Below, in pieces: positions 53,501 through 62,776 of a stretch of 64,000 nt of DNA. The first letter of the stretch is position 1, and the number at the start of each line of letters is the position of its first letter. The position numbers and the translations under genes are program-made. Origin of the DNA: Streptomyces sp. D2-8 (GTDB taxonomy: Bacteria; Actinomycetota; Actinomycetes; Streptomycetales; Streptomycetaceae); NCBI RefSeq assembly GCF_023184515.1, contig NZ_JAAHBP010000007.1, forward strand, positions 248,001 through 312,000, given 5' to 3'. A model generated the notes under the pieces. It was given only the letters and a program-made list of their open reading frames with translations. It searched no databases and was not told where the DNA came from.

Positions 53501-54201
53501 GGCGGGCCTCCCCGGGAGCGGAACACAGCATCGAAACCGGGGACTGGGGCCTCACCCCACAGCGTAGTCCTCCCCAAGGGTTGCGGATACCGTGCGACGT
53601 CAGCGCGTCCTGCCCGGCAAGCGCTAGCGTGCGACATGCCGCCCCTGCCCCCGGCAGCGTCGCACCGCCAACGCGCTCCCCAGCGAGCGCACCCTGCACA
53701 TCAGGGTGCAACCCGCCGCGTCACGAGCGAGGCCGTGCCCGCACGCGCCCATCGGCACGCGATCCCGGCGCGCCCGATGCGCCCCGAGCGGGCACCGATC
53801 TGGGCCCGATGCGCCCCGAGCGGGCACCGATCTGCTGCCCGCCGCGCACGCAGCCCACAACAGGCGGTACACATGTACGCGCTGATCGTTCCCGCTTCAG
53901 CCCTCCTTCGTCCTGCTCGCCACCGTGCTGGGCCTGTCCTGGTGGGAGGACCGCATCTGCCGAGGCCGCCGGCCAGGCCGGTTGAAGCCCTCGTCGAGGC
54001 TCCGTTCACCTCAGCGGCCCCTGCCCAGCTCCCCGTACTCGTCGATGCCGACACTGCGTTGACAGGGGAGGTTGCCGGGCGTTGACTGGCAACACGGCGT
54101 AGGGCTATGCCACTCCGGATTGTTCGGGCGTGGCATTCCACCTCCCCGCTTCGCCCGGACCCCGCGGAATCAGGAAATACCCGCGATCTGGAGGCCCGGC
54201 A
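53501..54201. other. Intergenic stretch with short repeat and a possible broken small gene
   Basis: About 700 bp. A 34-bp sequence (CCCGATGCGCCCCGAGCGGG...) is present twice in tandem near 53774-53840. A plus-strand frame from ATG 53874 begins MYALIVPASA and another frame holds LLATVLGLSWWEDRI, which together resemble a small membrane protein broken by a shift. No intact gene is supported. Confidence 0.4.
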
Positions 54202-54369
54202 ATGTTCTGGATTCTTCTCCTTCTGCTGATCCTGGTGGTCTTCGGATTCGGCTTCACGATGCAGATCCTGTGGTGGGTCGCGGCCGTCCTGCTGGTCGTC
54301 TGGATCGTCGGCTTCGCCAAGCGAGGGCGCGGCGGTGGCCGCCGCCGGTACAGCCGTGGTCGCAGGTAA
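54202..54369 (+). CDS. Small hydrophobic membrane protein
   Basis: 55 residues from ATG 54202 with GGAGG upstream. Residues 1-42 are hydrophobic (MFWILLLLLILVVFGFGFTM then ILWWVAAVLLVVWIVGF), one long or two short helices, followed by an Arg/Gly tail. It parallels the protein at 53222, including the FGFGF and WWVA patterns, so the two are likely duplicates. Function unknown. Confidence 0.7.
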   Translation: MFWILLLLLILVVFGFGFTMQILWWVAAVLLVVWIVGFAKRGRGGGRRRYSRGRR

Positions 54370-54457
54370 TCCACTCCGCGCCCTCACCCCGCGGGAATGA
54401 CGGCCTGCACGGCGATCACGCGCGGGAACCCCTCCAGCCGACATGCAGAGGACAGTC

Positions 54458-54631
54458 ATGAGCGTCGGACAGACGATCAAGCACAAGACACAGGAACTCA
54501 AGGGCCGGATCACCGAAGGCATCGGCCGGACCACCCGCAATCGGCGACTGCGGCGCGAAGGCAGGACCGACCGGGTCTCCGGAAGCCTGAAGCGGGCCGG
54601 AGACAAGGCCAAGGACGCTTTCAGGCGCTGA
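54458..54631 (+). CDS. CsbD family stress protein
   Basis: 57 residues from ATG 54458. SVGQTIKHKTQELKGRITEG and SGSLKRAGDKAKDAFRR show the repeated K-K/G-D pattern of CsbD proteins. CsbD is controlled by SigB-class sigma factors in other bacteria and accumulates under stress. A GGACAGTC-like sequence precedes it. An upstream in-frame ATG at 54443 is possible. Confidence 0.8.
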   Translation: MSVGQTIKHKTQELKGRITEGIGRTTRNRRLRREGRTDRVSGSLKRAGDKAKDAFRR

Positions 54632-55336
54632 CCACATGCGCCCCGGGTGGTGCCCACGTCGGGTGGGCACCGCCCGGCCGACCCCAACGCTCAACAGGCA
54701 GACGGGAATTGACGGCAACGACGCAGGCTGACATGCGATCCGAGAGTAAGATGAGGCAGCCGTTTTCACCGACGGCGACGTCCGGGCAGCCGAGCGGGAA
54801 CGCGGCGGACGCATGGAAAGGCGCGGCTCCCTCAAGCAACAGCCGTGTCGCACGACACCCGCGAGCACTACGTGACTCAATCGGCCGCTGTCCTAGAGCA
54901 GTTCGTCGCATCACCGCAGCAGGTCGGCACCGACGGCCGACGCGCTGCTGGCGCGCCTGGCAAGGGACCGCGGCTTCACCGGCGGCGAGCAGTTCGAGGA
55001 CCAGATCGCCGCTCTGTCCGTCCACCACGCCCACCACGTCCGGGGCTACCGCAGCATGCACCCGGCAGCCCGCGACCAGAGCGGCACCGAGGTCCCAGCG
55101 ACCGGTAGTAGTGGTCCAGCAGGAACACTGCGTCCGCGGTGATCACCGCGCGGGAGAAGAACGGCAGCCCCATGAGGACGGCGATGGCCAGGTACGTGCG
55201 GCAGCATGGTCAGGACGGGATATCTGCTATGAGGGAGAGTTCCCGCCAGAGCCGGCACGGGTCGAAAAGGGAAGCTGCACTGGGCAGCGATGGCGAACTC
55301 ACGTCCCAGGCGGACTGACCGGCTGCGGGTCCGCTC
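54632..55336. other. Region without an intact gene
   Basis: About 700 bp. A plus-strand frame near 54935-55130 reads ADALLARLARDRGFTGGEQF and IAALSVHHAHHVRGYR, which looks protein-like and conserved. It has no start and ends without a recognisable domain. Probably the tail of a lost gene. Confidence 0.45.
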
Positions 55337-56170
55337 TCATCTGCGCCGTTTCAGTGCATGTGCCATGCGTGGGAGTTCTTCGCACAGCAGTCGGCCGACC
55401 AGCGCACCGCCGAAGACGACGACACCGACACCGACCAGCCAGGACTGGATGACCAGAACGATCCCGACGGGTCCATAGGTGACGGCGTTGGATACGATCA
55501 ACGGCGAGAAAACCAACCTGGAGAAGACCCTCAGGCCGAGCAACCCGATCACCGTGGCCACGGCGCCGGGCAACAAGGCACGCCAGCGGACCCTCCCGCC
55601 GAGCAGCAGGCGCTGGGACCACCACAGGAACAGCACGGCGCTCAGCGACGCGACTGCCCCACCGGCCAGAGGTTCGCGCCGCAGCGTGGCGGTGGCGGAG
55701 ACGAAGAGGTATCCGGTGAGGACACCGAGCCACACCACATGCCGCCACCTGGCCCACCAGCGTGCCGGCGGCAGGTCCCAGGCCTTCTCGTAGCCGGTCT
55801 GCACCGCCGCGCCGAAGGTCAGGCCGAACACGGCAAGGGCGGCGATACCGAAGGCTGTGGTGGTCCGCAGGGCCTGGCTGGGCCGGGTGAACAACTGCTC
55901 GACCTGCTGCCTGGAGGCCGTCGACGCGCCGAGTCCTTCCCCCAGCCACTGCGCGAATCCCCGCCCGTGTCGGGGGTCGGCAGAGGAAACAATGATCAGC
56001 AGCGGCACCAGCGTGAGCAACCCCAGTGCCGCGAAGCCCAGCGAACGGGACCACAGCTCAAGGTCCTCGCTCCGGCGCCATCCGCGCCCGACTGGTGAAC
56101 GGCTCATCACGCGGCGCAGCCGCCCGAACCAAGATGGACGGTCCGCGGCACTGGAAGGCTTCATCGGCAT
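55337..56170 (-). CDS. YihY/BrkB family inner membrane protein
   Basis: 277 residues with six membrane helices. The N-terminus WSRSLGFAALGLLTLVPLLIIVSS follows a cytosolic Arg-rich stretch. Conserved family elements are GYEKAWDLPPARWWARWRHV and VTYGPVGIVLVIQSWLVGVG. BrkB/YihY proteins were once called ribonuclease BN; their true role may be envelope transport. ATG 56170 is used; GTG options are weaker. It closes segment 5 just before att copy 5. Confidence 0.88.
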   Translation of the reverse strand: MPMKPSSAADRPSWFGRLRRVMSRSPVGRGWRRSEDLELWSRSLGFAALGLLTLVPLLIIVSSADPRHGRGFAQWLGEGLGASTASRQQVEQLFTRPSQALRTTTAFGIAALAVFGLTFGAAVQTGYEKAWDLPPARWWARWRHVVWLGVLTGYLFVSATATLRREPLAGGAVASLSAVLFLWWSQRLLLGGRVRWRALLPGAVATVIGLLGLRVFSRLVFSPLIVSNAVTYGPVGIVLVIQSWLVGVGVVVFGGALVGRLLCEELPRMAHALKRRR

Positions 56171-56268
56171 GCCTGTCGACTACCACGGTCGATACCCTCG
56201 CCGCGCGAGGGCGCGACGCAGAGGTTCCCCGATAACCGGTGCGACTGCCCGCAGAGGCGGCTCGTACC

Positions 56269-56289
56269 GCGTGAGCGATGCGTGAGCGG
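56269..56289 (+). repeat. Arm-type direct repeat pair
   Basis: GCGTGAGCGA at 56269-56278 and GCGTGAGCGG at 56280-56289, again with an 11-bp period, 116 bp before att copy 5. Same type as the pairs at 44269 and 63755. Confidence 0.7.
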
Positions 56290-56404
56290 ATGGCGGAGCA
56301 CTGCCCGCCATGAGCGGGATCAAGAATCATGCCGGACGGCGTCGACCTGCGAGGACGGGACCACCCGGCATGAGGCAGCACCCCCGATCAAGGATTCGAC
56401 ACCA

Positions 56405-56447
56405 CTCCTAAAGCGGGTGTCGCAGGTTCGAATCCTGCCGGGGGCAC
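56405..56447 (+). repeat. att copy 5
   Basis: Identical to the tRNA core over 43 bp. A perfect 17-bp stem (56452-56468 with 56474-56490) follows four bases later. It is the right end of segment 5 and left end of segment 6. The motif CTGACATCAACGA (56500-56512) comes just after, as it does after att copy 3. Confidence 0.9.
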
Positions 56448-56505
56448 CAGCCGAAAGGCCCACCTACGGCTTTCGTAGGTGGGCCTTTCGCATCTACTTC
56501 TGACA

Positions 56506-56775
56506 TCAACGAGGGCGATCGAGAGGTCCCTCCCCGATCTCGACGCCCCTGGAGTCAGTGGAATCCCGGGCCAGGAATGTCGGGGCGATGCGAGCGCGCC
56601 GTGCCTGCCGGTACTTCTCGTTCAACTGGTCGGCCGTCGCGCAGGGGAGTCCGAGATTCACCCCCTCCTTGTCCACGGTCGTGCAGGTCGCGCAGGTGAT
56701 GCAGTGGTCCGCCAGACGCACGTACGCGTCCGCCCACGGGGCGTCGAAGGATGACAGGTACGGGGCACCACTCAT
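56506..56775 (-). CDS. Small Cys-containing conserved hypothetical protein
   Basis: 89 residues from ATG 56775. The core is APWADAYVRLADHCITCATC then VDKEGVNLGLPCATADQLNE, with four closely placed Cys that may bind metal. Proteins of this type accompany an XRE regulator and the larger hypothetical upstream in many Streptomyces. The start overlaps the stop of that gene (ATGA). No function is known. Confidence 0.65.
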   Translation of the reverse strand: MSGAPYLSSFDAPWADAYVRLADHCITCATCTTVDKEGVNLGLPCATADQLNEKYRQARRARIAPTFLARDSTDSRGVEIGEGPLDRPR

Positions 56776-57386
56776 GCCTCGGGCTCCGTGTCCACGCAGT
56801 GCCGTGCGGCGGCGATCAGGCGGGCGACCGCGAGTGGACTGCACAGCACTGCGGCCGACTCCATCGGCACGGACCAGTAGGTGGCGAACGCGCGCTTCCG
56901 ACTCACAGCGTCCAGCCGCGGCACTCCCAGGTAACTCCCGCGTCCGAGGCACTCCACCTCCAGGGCACGCCAGGCGTCGGCGATCTGACGCAGTGTCGCC
57001 GGCATGCTGGCGGGTACCAGCGCGTAGTACCGCGAGAAGCGGGGGTCACAGATGACTGGCCCGCCGCCGAGGGCCTCGGCCAGGAAGTCGTCCAAGCAGG
57101 CGGCCTCGGTGCCGGTACTCAGGGCGGTCAGCAGGCGCTCAGGCATTCGTACGGCGGAGAAAAGTCCATCGAGCGGCAGTACCGCCACCCGGTGCTGCTC
57201 CCACTCCCACCGGGCCCGGTCCCGGAGCGAGGCCGGCAGCGCCGCAAGCAGCCCGTGCTCCGTGGCAAGGTGACGGTCCGCGGTGGAGTGGATGAACCCG
57301 CCGGGCTCCACGCCCAATGGACGCGGAACGATGCGCGTGCCCGAGGGCTCCCCCGACTGCATACCTACTGCCGTATCGGCGTCCAC
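56772..57386 (-). CDS. Conserved hypothetical protein
   Basis: 204 residues. No catalytic signature is obvious. The C-terminal half (SYLGVPRLDAVSRKRAFATY, WSVPMESAAVLCSPLAVARL) matches Streptomyces proteins sometimes annotated as primase/polymerase-N-like, which I do not consider established. It is divergent from the XRE regulator over 119 bp and coupled to the small Cys protein, so the three probably form one regulatory unit. Confidence 0.65.
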   Translation of the reverse strand: MDADTAVGMQSGEPSGTRIVPRPLGVEPGGFIHSTADRHLATEHGLLAALPASLRDRARWEWEQHRVAVLPLDGLFSAVRMPERLLTALSTGTEAACLDDFLAEALGGGPVICDPRFSRYYALVPASMPATLRQIADAWRALEVECLGRGSYLGVPRLDAVSRKRAFATYWSVPMESAAVLCSPLAVARLIAAARHCVDTEPEA

Positions 57387-57505
57387 GGCCGCACCTTCCC
57401 TATACGCTCAGTTGTCGAATCGCTACTTCCTGAACGCTAGGAAGCGCTGGTCGCCGCATGAAGTGACTGGCGGTACAGGTATGGATCGGGCCCATACGGG
57501 GACAG

Positions 57506-58623
57506 GTGGTCGAGGTGCCGTCAATCCCAGGACGAACCCTGACCGGCGGTCGGGGTACGCCCTCGCGACCCCGGATCGGGGTCGTCTCCGGATACACCTT
57601 CCGGGTCATTCGGGAGCAGCTTTGCCGGCCACAGGACGACGTGGCCGAGCGGTTGGAGGTCTCGTCGGACACGATCGCGGGCTGGGAGTCCGGACGTCGG
57701 CCCCTGCCCGCGTTGCCAGTCGGGCAGATGCTCGTGCATCGGCACCGGCTCATGCAGATGGGTACCTCCCCCGCCCTGCTTCAGGTCTTTGAGAGAGCGA
57801 TAGAGGCCGACGTTCTCCTGGCCAGTGTCTTGGATGAGCAGACACCCGTCGACGAGAGCCAGCTCGGGGTGTGGGTCATGCAGCGCGACCTGGTCGAGGT
57901 CCTCTCATGGCCGCTCACTCGGGTGCCGCCGCAGTGGTTCGCGATCTGCCTGCGCCCCGGCGGCCGCGCCGAGGACCCGTACCGTCAGCGCCCGAACTGC
58001 CGGCCACCGACCGGCGCAAGTTCTTCGCACGGATGCGGGACACGGCAGAACAAGCGCGAGGCGAGGAGCAGTTCCTGTTACGACGCCAGGCGCTGTACCT
58101 GTCCGGCTACGACGACCGGGCCGACACTTCCGAGTGGCTCGCCCATCAGCAGGCCACGGAGCGGCCCGGGGGATGGCTCATCGACTGGCTGAACGCCCGC
58201 TCTGTCGCGGCCGTCGCGGCGCGGCAGGGCGATCGCGCACGGATGGGCCATTTCATCGACACCGTCCTGCTCGACGACGACCGCAGTGAGGCCGCGAACT
58301 TGAGGGCGTACTGGGTGGGCGAGAGCCGCCACCTCGAACTGTCCGACGACTTCATCGCCTCCCGAGAGCCTGGGCCCTGGCCCGGGGACAAGCTGCTCTC
58401 CCACCTCGCGCATGGGCTGGCTCCTCACCACGGGTACGTCGACCTGACCGTCCACTCCCTGTGGTCCCTGCTCGCCATCCGGCCGAACCTGCTGAAGTCC
58501 GGGGCAGCCACCCGAGCCCTACGCGACCGGCTGCCGGTGATGTTGGATAGCCAGGGGTTGTCGGCTCGCGCTCGCCGTGAACTGGACAGCATCAGGTATG
58601 CGATCCGCCTTGCTGAGGCGTGA
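57506..58623 (+). pseudogene. XRE-type regulator split by a one-base frameshift
   Basis: The first frame has an HTH_3 domain (VIREQLCRPQDDVAERLEVS, TIAGWESGRRPLPALP). It continues through an all-helical region to [19 protein letters not shown] second frame resumes at [20 protein letters not shown] and runs to RYAIRLAEA. The shift is about 57950-58000 and one base appears missing. Joined, the protein has about 372 residues, the usual length for this regulator type. Either the gene is broken or there is a sequencing error. The HD-domain gene follows 14 bp later. Confidence 0.8.
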
Positions 58624-58637
58624 GAGGAGACTCGACC

Positions 58638-59219
58638 GTGACCGAAGAGCTGACCCAGGTGGCACGGTTCTTGTACGAAGCGGGGACGCTCAAGCAGTCG
58701 AAGCGCACCGGCTGGTGGATGGCCGGCGTGCGCGACCCGGAGAGCGTTGCCGAGCACTCCTGGCGTACCTCGCTGATCGCGTCGATCATCGCCAGACTGG
58801 AAGGGGCAGACCCTGCCCGTGCGGCGTTCCTGGCGGTGTGGCACGACTCGCAGGAGACCAGGACGGGGGACGTCAACCACCTGGCCAAGAAGTACGGGGC
58901 TGGTGAAGCCGACCCCGCAGTGGTCACCGCCGACCAGGTGGCGGGCATGCCCGAGACGCTCGCGTCGACTGTGCGCGAACTGATCAGCGAGTACGAGGCC
59001 CGGGAATCTCCCGAAGCGATCTGTGCGCGAGACGCGGACAAACTGGAATGCATGCTTCAGGGCATCGAGTACAAAGCCCAGGGCTACGAGCACGCACAGC
59101 GGTGGATCGACAACAGCCGCGGCCGCCTCGTCACCAAGACCGCGAACGAGTTGGCCGACCAGTTGCTTGCGACCGACCCACTGGACTGGCTGCGCAGCAC
59201 GATGGGCGAGTTGGGCTGA
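58638..59219 (+). CDS. HD-domain phosphohydrolase (YfbR/HDDC2-like)
   Basis: Cytosolic metal-dependent hydrolase of 193 residues from GTG 58638, preceded by GAGGAGA. The HD motif is present: SVAEHSWRTSLIASIIA (first His) and AAFLAVWHDSQETRTGDVNH (HD pair), with later Asp in CARDADKLECMLQGIEY. This pattern is that of 5'-deoxynucleotidase-like HD proteins. It follows the broken XRE gene closely. Substrate probably a nucleoside monophosphate. Confidence 0.85.
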   Translation: MTEELTQVARFLYEAGTLKQSKRTGWWMAGVRDPESVAEHSWRTSLIASIIARLEGADPARAAFLAVWHDSQETRTGDVNHLAKKYGAGEADPAVVTADQVAGMPETLASTVRELISEYEARESPEAICARDADKLECMLQGIEYKAQGYEHAQRWIDNSRGRLVTKTANELADQLLATDPLDWLRSTMGELG

Positions 59220-60014
59220 ATCCTCGGAAGCGACGAAGCTCCTCTAGGCAAAGGGCGGGAGGAGCTCATCGTTCACGCGGTCCCACGGCGGTAGGCCTGG
59301 GCTCAAGGGCAGCATGCCCATCACGCAGTTAGGGCCCGACCAGTCCTCGACCTGCTACTCACCCGCCGGTGGCAGAACTGGACTGCCCACACCACTCCAG
59401 GGGACGCCACGGACACTGGGTCAGTCATCGCTCAGGCGCCAGTACGGCCTCCTGTCACAGACCGCAAGAATCCGATGCCATCGCCTCGGGCCGGCCGTCG
59501 CGGGGTTGCTCTGGTCGACGGCGACTTCCGATGGCGTGGCTGAGGTCGGTGAGGGTGCAGCGAGGCATACGCGCGCCTGATCCGTCGGCGCACCCGCCGT
59601 CATGGCTGACTGTCGTCGGCTGAGGTTCGTGCCACGACCGTGCCAGATGCAGGGGTCAGCCACGGTCAACACCGGTTCTCTGCGGTTGAGTAGCTGCTCG
59701 CAACCTCGGCCACCGAAGCCGCAGCTCAGGCTTCAGAAAGCGAGCCGGCCTTCCGAGGAGCACCGTGCTACGAGCGCCCTTTCCTCGGGGGCCGCACTCT
59801 CCTCGGGCTGCTGTCCCAGGTTCGTAGCGAGCTTCAACTCATCATGTTGGATCGTGGGATGGCAGAGGCTGAACGCACGATCGCGGCTGGGCAAAGCTTC
59901 GCGAGGTGCTACGAGCTCCGAGCCCAACTGTTCGCCGAGGATCGTGGGGCGGGCTGGCATCGGGGCAATCACGCAGGAGGCGGGGCCCGCGTGATTCCGT
60001 GGCTCCGTTTGACC
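59220..60014. other. Gene-free stretch
   Basis: About 800 bp containing only short frames with no recognisable protein on either strand. GC content appears slightly lower than nearby. I see no tRNA, repeats or clear terminator. Confidence 0.5.
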
Positions 60015-60896
60015 CTACTCAGTCGTACCAGTCGTGTCTCCATCACTCGTGCCGACGGCGGGTGCGCGTACCGCCTCGGCGTCCTCGATGAGGTGGCGCA
60101 GCTCCGCGACGAACCGGGCGGCGGGTGCGCCGTCGATCACGTTGTGGTCGAAAGTGATCGTCAGGTCGAGCACGTCGCGGACCTCGATCCGTCCGTCCAC
60201 AGCGCGGGGCCGCTGCGTCGCACCGCCGATGACCACCTGGAGAGGCATCAGACTCGGCGGGGCAATGCCGAACCCGCCGCCGGCGCCGAACATTCCCACC
60301 GCTGTGACCGCGACCGTGCCGGTCAGCTGGCGGAGCCGGACGGACCTGGCCAGCACCGCGTACATCGTCGGAACGAGGCCGGGGAGGCGGGTCATGGTGG
60401 TGCCGAAGCGATCAAGGAGGCGCCCCGTGCCCGTCGTGGCATAGTCGCGCTTGACGGCCCGCAGTTCTGCCGTGAGGTCCTGTACATCGCGGATGTCGGC
60501 ATCATGCAGCACATGCGGGAGAGTGAAGAGGCCTTGCCGTGTCGTGACCTCCACGAGCGTGTTCACGTCGACATGGCGGTGCCGGACCAGCCGGCCGCGC
60601 CAGTTCCGGTAAGCATGCACCTGCGGGTGCGCCGCTGCGGCCCGCGCGACGGACGCCACGACGAATGCGGTGAACGACACCGGTTCCGCGGACCGCGCGA
60701 GCAGGTTCCGCGCCCTCGTGACGTCGAGATCGACGAGGCTGTGCATGGCCGCCATGTGCCGGCCGGCCCGCACGGCCGCGATCACCAGCCGCCGACTCGG
60801 CGGGAAGGGCCCGACGTCGACCCCGCGTGGCCGGTCCGCAGCAGCGGGGGACGTCGCCCGGCGGCTGCCGTCAGGTGTCATGTTGTGCTTGCGCAT
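60015..60896 (-). CDS. Stand-alone E2-type acyltransferase domain protein
   Basis: 293 residues from ATG 60896; ATG 60881 is also possible. The 2-oxoacid dehydrogenase E2 catalytic fold is visible from RRLVIAAVRAGRHMAAMHSL to the end. The active-site element is LTITFDHNVIDGAPAARFV (catalytic His near residue 258, HxxxDG). No lipoyl or E1/E3-binding domain is present, so it cannot work as a normal dehydrogenase core subunit. It may acylate another substrate. It follows two envelope/lipid-type genes on the same strand. Confidence 0.85.
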   Translation of the reverse strand: MRKHNMTPDGSRRATSPAAADRPRGVDVGPFPPSRRLVIAAVRAGRHMAAMHSLVDLDVTRARNLLARSAEPVSFTAFVVASVARAAAAHPQVHAYRNWRGRLVRHRHVDVNTLVEVTTRQGLFTLPHVLHDADIRDVQDLTAELRAVKRDYATTGTGRLLDRFGTTMTRLPGLVPTMYAVLARSVRLRQLTGTVAVTAVGMFGAGGGFGIAPPSLMPLQVVIGGATQRPRAVDGRIEVRDVLDLTITFDHNVIDGAPAARFVAELRHLIEDAEAVRAPAVGTSDGDTTGTTE

Positions 60897-60963
60897 CGAA
60901 CGGCTCCTTGCCGTCGGTTCCGTCGCCACCTCCCGGAGCCGTAGCCCGGCCAGCGGTCTACCG

Positions 60964-61617
60964 TCACGCGTCACCGCCCCGGGCCCCTGCGGGCCGAGAA
61001 CCCTGTTCCGCAGCGGCCCTGACCGCACGGAGCGCCCCGCGCAGAACGACACCGACGCCGGGGGAGACGAGCGTCCAATAGCGGCCGAAGCGGGCCGTGG
61101 ATGCTGGGTCGGTGCAGGCGGTGCGCGCCTCGTAGGTGAGCAGGGACCGCTGGGTGCCGTAGGGATGGACCACGAAGGCGGCCGCCATCTTCGCCCAGCC
61201 GGCCTCGTCGAACGACGTGAAGTGCTCCGGTTCGACCCGCCGCCACTCGATGGAGGCCCGCCACGGCTTCCCGACCGCCCCGAAGACAAGCTCACGTCCC
61301 GGATTCTCGCCCAGCGCCACCCAGGGCTGGCCCTCCCAGGCTTCACCGGTGGCATCGAACAGGTCGGCCACCCGCAGGGACGGCGGGGTCGGCATGGACC
61401 GGCCGCGGAGCCGTTCAGGCAGTCCGCGCGCCGACATGGCCGCGTTGACGAGCGGAGAGTCGATGGTGAGCAGGTCCAGCCCGCGCGCTGCCTCGTAGGC
61501 GACAGGCGGTGCCGCGGCGAGCGCCACGCATTCGAGGCGAGAGAACCCGAACTCGGGCAGTGCGCCGTCCAGCAGCAGCGGTTCACCGGCGGGATCGACG
61601 GGCGAGTCGGCACTCAT
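60964..61617 (-). CDS. Hypothetical protein
   Basis: 217 residues from ATG 61617. The segment FGFSRLECVALAAAPPVAYE precedes PWVALGENPGRELVFGAVGK and EPEHFTSFDEAGWAKMAAAF. It lacks a signal and membrane helix. The pattern hints at an SRPBCC-like or DUF2867-like fold, but I cannot name the family. It lies between an SRPBCC gene (23 bp upstream) and the E2-like gene (67 bp downstream). Confidence 0.6.
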   Translation of the reverse strand: MSADSPVDPAGEPLLLDGALPEFGFSRLECVALAAAPPVAYEAARGLDLLTIDSPLVNAAMSARGLPERLRGRSMPTPPSLRVADLFDATGEAWEGQPWVALGENPGRELVFGAVGKPWRASIEWRRVEPEHFTSFDEAGWAKMAAAFVVHPYGTQRSLLTYEARTACTDPASTARFGRYWTLVSPGVGVVLRGALRAVRAAAEQGSRPAGARGGDA

Positions 61618-61640
61618 CAAAGCCTCCCGGGAGCACGCGG

Positions 61641-62333
61641 TCACGCAGCCCGGGCGAGCCGCGTGCGCAGGTTGTGGAATTGGCGGGTCTGCATGATGAA
61701 GTGGGCGGGTTCCCAGAACAACAAGTCCATCGGCCTCGTGAGCACGCGCGGGCGGCTTCGACCGTGCGTGCGGACGACAAGGCGGGTGTCCGCCCCGGCC
61801 GGTTCGAGGTGGAAGCCCCAGACCGAGCTGACGAACGCCAGCGGCGCGGATCCATGGAAGGGGGCGAACGGGCGACCGGACGGCAGCCGCGTGTCGGCCC
61901 GCAGCACCAGAGTCCGTTCCGGTACGAGTGCCGCGATCGTGAACCAGGCACGGCCGCTGGGCACCGAGGCAAGCCGCTGTCCCGGCTCCAGGCCCTGCCA
62001 CTGGGGGACGAGGCGATCTGCGCTCGGTCGTCCACCGTTGTCCAGCCGGTCCCAGCTGTACCAGCCGCCGCGGTCGCAGCCCATCTGCGCCAGCCACAGC
62101 CAGACCGTCGAAGGCGGCGCGGGCAGGGTCGTGGCCATCGTCGAGCTGCTGTCGGCACCGGGGATGAGCTCATCCCCGGGATAGGAACGGGCAGCCTCTT
62201 CGCGAGTCGCGCCCCAGGTCAGCATCCTCGGCCGCAGGATCAGGCCATGCAGCGCCATGGCGACCGCGGCGGAAGCGACGGCGGCCGACCCGAGCGTGGC
62301 TCGGTGTTCGCTCACACGTCCAGAGTTACTCAT
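61641..62333 (-). CDS. SRPBCC-type membrane-anchored protein
   Basis: 230 residues from ATG 62333 (an earlier ATG at 62399 would add 22 less protein-like residues). A helix (ATLGSAAVASAAVAMALHGL, about 12-31) anchors an SRPBCC-like lipid-binding domain: STMATTLPAPPSTVWLWLAQ, GGWYSWDRLDN, then FTIAALVPERTLVLRADTR. Such domains bind hydrophobic ligands. The first gene of a three-gene minus-strand run with the hypothetical and E2-like genes. Confidence 0.75.
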   Translation of the reverse strand: MSNSGRVSEHRATLGSAAVASAAVAMALHGLILRPRMLTWGATREEAARSYPGDELIPGADSSSTMATTLPAPPSTVWLWLAQMGCDRGGWYSWDRLDNGGRPSADRLVPQWQGLEPGQRLASVPSGRAWFTIAALVPERTLVLRADTRLPSGRPFAPFHGSAPLAFVSSVWGFHLEPAGADTRLVVRTHGRSRPRVLTRPMDLLFWEPAHFIMQTRQFHNLRTRLARAA

Positions 62334-62545
62334 CCGACTCGGTGGCGCCATCGGACTGCTGCGCGGCAGCGGAGGTGGCTTGGGGGCGGACATCACCACA
62401 GCGCCGCCGTCATGGGACGCTCCATCGGACCATCCAACCTGACATCACCAGCTGACTTCAACGACTGTGGACGCAGGCGGCCTTGAGCGATCAGACACGC
62501 CACACCGGCAGGACTGCGAGGCCGTATGAGAACCGCCAGATCGAA

Positions 62546-62587
62546 CTCCTGAAGCGGGTGTCGCAGGTTGAATCCTGCCGGGGGCCA
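62546..62587 (+). repeat. att copy 6 (degraded)
   Basis: The core is recognisable but differs by one substitution (CCTGAAG), one missing C in the T loop and one extra C near the end. The motif GCTGACTTCAACGA (62451-62464) lies 80 bp before it. A hairpin-like CCTCGGAC/GTCCGGGG sequence (62643-62663) follows, and one arm repeat GCGTGAGCGG is at 62670-62679. Confidence 0.75.
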
Positions 62588-62776
62588 CAGCGCGTTAAGC
62601 CGCTGACCTGGGGTTTGACCCCCACAGAGGCTTTCTGTTCGGCCTCGGACGGCTCGTCCGGGGCTGTTTGCGTGAGCGGATGAGCCGCCAGGCTCTGATA
62701 CCTCTCCCGACCAGGACGCCTCTACAAGGCGTGGGGATGAGGGCCTCGGGCAGAGTCGGCCGTCACCGGCCCGCCG

